From: Planktothrix serta PCC 8927
GTDB lineage: Bacteria; Cyanobacteriota; Cyanobacteriia; Cyanobacteriales; Microcoleaceae
Length of the DNA stretch: 53,889 bases
Assembly (NCBI RefSeq): GCF_900010725.2
Contig: NZ_LR734878.1
Coordinates: 318,411-372,299 of the forward strand
Reading direction: 5' to 3'
Made by a program: the position numbers and the translations under genes. Below, one piece after another: positions 51,870 through 53,889 of the stretch. Below the pieces are notes generated by a model. The model worked only from the letters and a program-made list of their open reading frames with translations, searched no databases and was not told where the DNA came from. The first letter of the stretch is position 1; each line of letters begins with the position of its first letter.

Positions 51870-53189
51870 ATGTCTTCTCTCAATAGCTCAATTAGTTCGC
51901 AAGTTAGGTTCTTACAGCGTCAGGTCGCAACTTTACTGTTATATCAAGATATTTTCAATGATGAAATTGGGCAAGAATTTTTGAATCTTTTAGAAACATT
52001 TCATCAGAGTGAAGCTAGTATTTTAAATTGTTTAAAAGCTTATGGAACTTGGTTTAAAGTCCAAGCTAAACATCGACAAAGTTGGCAAGAACATTTAATC
52101 ACCCAAATTTTACGCGCGGATAATCCCTTTACTCAGCAAGCCCAACAAATCCCATTTCAACAATTGTCCCCGGTGTTAGTTGAGGCAGCAAAACAGGATT
52201 TAAAAATCCTCCAAACGCTCTATCAATGTAATGGTGAAAAAGTAGGATCTTGGCTGCGAACAGTAGCGCAGTTATCGGAAAATCCGATTATTTGGCAACC
52301 CCAAGTAAAGCCCTTAGGAAAAATTGAAGAATTGCCCTTACGAAGTCAGTTAGTAACCTTAGAAAATTGGTCAGAAGCCCTCGAAAGTTTAGCCGATCAT
52401 TATCACAAATTTGGCATTGGTTTATTTGCTGCTGCTGAGGCATTTCGGTGGCACAAAAGCCAGTTAGTTAAAATTGATTATCCTGATCCCGTGCATTTAA
52501 GCCAGTTAGTTGGATATGAAACCCAACGAGATATTTTATTAAAAAATACAGAAATCTTATTAGCAGGATATCCAGCTTTAAATGTTTTATTATATGGGAG
52601 TCGGGGAACGGGTAAATCTTCTTTAATTAAAGCGTTACTGCATCAATATAGCGATCGGAGTTTACGCTTAATTGAGGTGGCAAAATCCCATTTAAACGAC
52701 TTACCTTTGGTGGTGGAACAGTTGCGAGGTGTGCCTCAAAAATTTATTATTTTTGTTGATGATTTATCCTTTGAAGAAGATGACGATGCTTTTAAAGCGT
52801 TGAAAGTAGTATTAGAAGGAAATTTAACAGCACGTCCTCAAAATGTAGTCGTTTATGCAACTTCTAATCGTCGTCATTTAATCCGAGAATATTTTGAAGA
52901 TCGACCTTCACCGAAAGATCAAGATGAGGTTCATGTTTGGGATACGGTACAGGAAAAATTATCCTTTAGCGATCGCTTTGGTTTAACATTAACCTTTGAA
53001 CCTGCGGATCAAAATACTTATCTGAATATGGTTCAACATTTAGCCAGTCAAGCCGGAATTGATCTCAGTCCTGAAGATTTGCAGTTTCGGGCTTTACAAT
53101 GGGCTACTCGCCATAATGGACGTTCAGGACGGACAGCGCGGCAATTTATTGACTTTTTAGCGGCGGAATTAGTAGTTTTTAGAAAATAG
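51870..53189 (+). CDS. DUF815-family AAA+ ATPase
   Basis: A 439-residue P-loop ATPase. Residues 1-190 are a helical N-terminal region; the ATPase core starts at LVGYETQRDILLKNTEILLA (about 211-230), with Walker A YGSRGTGKSSLIKALL (about 242-257), Walker B KFIIFVDDLSFEEDD (about 290-304), sensor 1 VVVYATSNRRHLIREYF and an arginine-rich DRFGLTLTFEPAD segment. It belongs to DUF815, a family without an established function. The ATG start at 51870 has a weak ribosome site. A tnpB copy ends 39 bases downstream on the opposite strand. Confidence 0.92.
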   Translation: MSSLNSSISSQVRFLQRQVATLLLYQDIFNDEIGQEFLNLLETFHQSEASILNCLKAYGTWFKVQAKHRQSWQEHLITQILRADNPFTQQAQQIPFQQLSPVLVEAAKQDLKILQTLYQCNGEKVGSWLRTVAQLSENPIIWQPQVKPLGKIEELPLRSQLVTLENWSEALESLADHYHKFGIGLFAAAEAFRWHKSQLVKIDYPDPVHLSQLVGYETQRDILLKNTEILLAGYPALNVLLYGSRGTGKSSLIKALLHQYSDRSLRLIEVAKSHLNDLPLVVEQLRGVPQKFIIFVDDLSFEEDDDAFKALKVVLEGNLTARPQNVVVYATSNRRHLIREYFEDRPSPKDQDEVHVWDTVQEKLSFSDRFGLTLTFEPADQNTYLNMVQHLASQAGIDLSPEDLQFRALQWATRHNGRSGRTARQFIDFLAAELVVFRK

Positions 53190-53203
53190 AATGGAAAAAA
53201 TTG

Positions 53204-53223
53204 ACAGATAGTGTCATTTTGAC
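53204..53223. repeat. Inverted repeat at the tnpB right end
   Basis: A short palindrome, GTGTCA TTT TGACAC, lies between the DUF815 stop and the tnpB stop. It may be the subterminal hairpin recognised at the right end of the IS200/IS605-type element, or the 3' hairpin of its omega RNA. Confidence 0.5.
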
Positions 53224-53227
53224 ACTC

Positions 53228-53889
53228 TCAGGTCTGAAGACACTGAGATTCTAACTTCAACCTGGATACTTGCTCGACCAGGGTTTCCCCAAGCAGAATA
53301 GAGGTTTCCAGTCCATTAGCGTTACTTTGGGGATGCCCTCCCCTAGTTTGTTTACCAAGATTAAGAATATTAATTGCAGCATTTGTATCTCTATGCAACT
53401 CACATCCACAGTTACAAACATGGGTGCGAGTTGATAGAGATTTTTTCACTATTACCCCACAATTAGAACATTTCTGTGAAGTGTAATGGGGTGCAACCGG
53501 AATTGCTAATTTATCGAATTTAGCTGCAAAATATTCTATCCATTTTCTGAACAAATACCAACTAGCATCGCTAATTGATTTAGCCAAACAATGGTTTTTA
53601 ACCAAATTTCTCACACTTAAATCTTCGTAGGCTACTAAGTCGTTTGACTTGCATACGTTACGCGCAATTCTCTTGGCGTGTTCAATCCGTTGTCTACTTA
53701 CTTTTAAGTGTTTTCTACTGTAAACCTTTCTAGCTTTCCGTCTCCCCGATGAACCCTTAACCTTTTTATAGATTTGTTTCTGAGATTTTTTAATGGATTG
53801 TTCAGCTTTTCTCAAAAACTTAGGATTAACTTCTTGATATCCATTGGAGTCTGTGTAAAACGACTCAATACCAACATCAAGTCCTATTT
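53228..53889 (-). CDS. tnpB: TnpB RNA-guided nuclease, IS200/IS605 family (5' end outside the window)
   Basis: At least 220 residues; the frame continues past the window edge, so the N-terminus is missing here only because of the cut. Visible: IGLDVGIESFYTDSNG at the very edge with the RuvC-I Asp; LVAYEDLSVRNLVKN with the RuvC-II Glu; a zinc finger of CSNCG and CNCGC; HRDTNAAINILNLG with the RuvC-III Asp. All catalytic residues are therefore intact. TnpB cleaves DNA guided by an omega RNA derived from its 3' end. No tnpA transposase is in the window. The C-terminus (about 30 residues after GG-HPQS) is variable in the family. Confidence 0.92.
   Translation of the reverse strand, partial: IGLDVGIESFYTDSNGYQEVNPKFLRKAEQSIKKSQKQIYKKVKGSSGRRKARKVYSRKHLKVSRQRIEHAKRIARNVCKSNDLVAYEDLSVRNLVKNHCLAKSISDASWYLFRKWIEYFAAKFDKLAIPVAPHYTSQKCSNCGVIVKKSLSTRTHVCNCGCELHRDTNAAINILNLGKQTRGGHPQSNANGLETSILLGETLVEQVSRLKLESQCLQT

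Overview
The window reads as chromosomal DNA of a filamentous cyanobacterium, most like the Planktothrix/Microcoleus (Oscillatoriales) group; the genus is an inference. The lineage evidence is the GCGATCGC (HIP1) octamer recurring inside and between genes, AT-rich codon use, photosynthesis-linked genes (sulfolipid synthase SqdB, a CpcT-type bilin lyase, a phycobiliprotein-like gene, a Psb35-like protein, the CcsB/Ycf5 cytochrome c factor), heptanucleotide arrays of the AACAGGG type and several families of small palindromic repeats. No rRNA, tRNA, CRISPR array or prophage was seen.

Layout. 1-70 is the orphan right end of an IS200/IS605-type element. 927-3896 holds a small conserved protein, a type II DnaJ, CcsB and a KGK-domain protein. 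4044-7751 is an accessory island: a free-standing polymorphic-toxin deaminase domain with a probable immunity gene, a tail-anchored coiled-coil protein, and a two-gene unit pairing a PIN nuclease with a phycobiliprotein-like protein that lacks the bilin cysteine and ends in an antitoxin-like tail. 7862-12440 returns to core functions (sqdB, cpcT, a phytase-family esterase-like lipoprotein, a TPR protein). 12566-16458 is accessory again: a STAND NTPase with near-identical TPR repeats, then remnants resembling two toxin-antitoxin loci cut by a MITE-like palindrome.

16687-31495 carries a GNAT acetyltransferase, RtcB RNA ligase, DUF3598, a SAM hydroxide adenosyltransferase, YkvA/DUF1232, two MscS channels enclosing an ergothioneine operon (EgtD plus an OvoA-type sulfoxide synthase), and a glycine betaine ABC transporter operon (proV, then a fused proX-proW). 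MscS channels, betaine uptake and ergothioneine together suggest osmotic and oxidative stress handling. 31663-35847 pairs a small XRE regulator with a large hybrid kinase.

35990-39391 is a cluster of small exported, membrane or helical stress-type proteins (Psb35-like, Pmp3-like, holin-like, apolipoprotein-like). aspS follows, then a signalling cluster: a REC-kinase divergent from a NarL regulator, an orphan receiver, and a 975-residue hybrid kinase with HPt. The right end carries CsbD, Dps, rhomboid protease, TMEM14 and a DUF815 ATPase, and closes inside a TnpB gene with intact catalytic motifs. A 5'-truncated tnpB lies at 44540-45071.

Two candidates stand out as possibly undescribed: the phycobiliprotein-like/PIN pair at 6520-7751 and the deaminase/immunity pair at 4044-5212. 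A third theme is that small repeats repeatedly sit on stop codons (immunity gene, egtB, proV, a kinase, TMEM14, GNAT), in places supplying the last codons.
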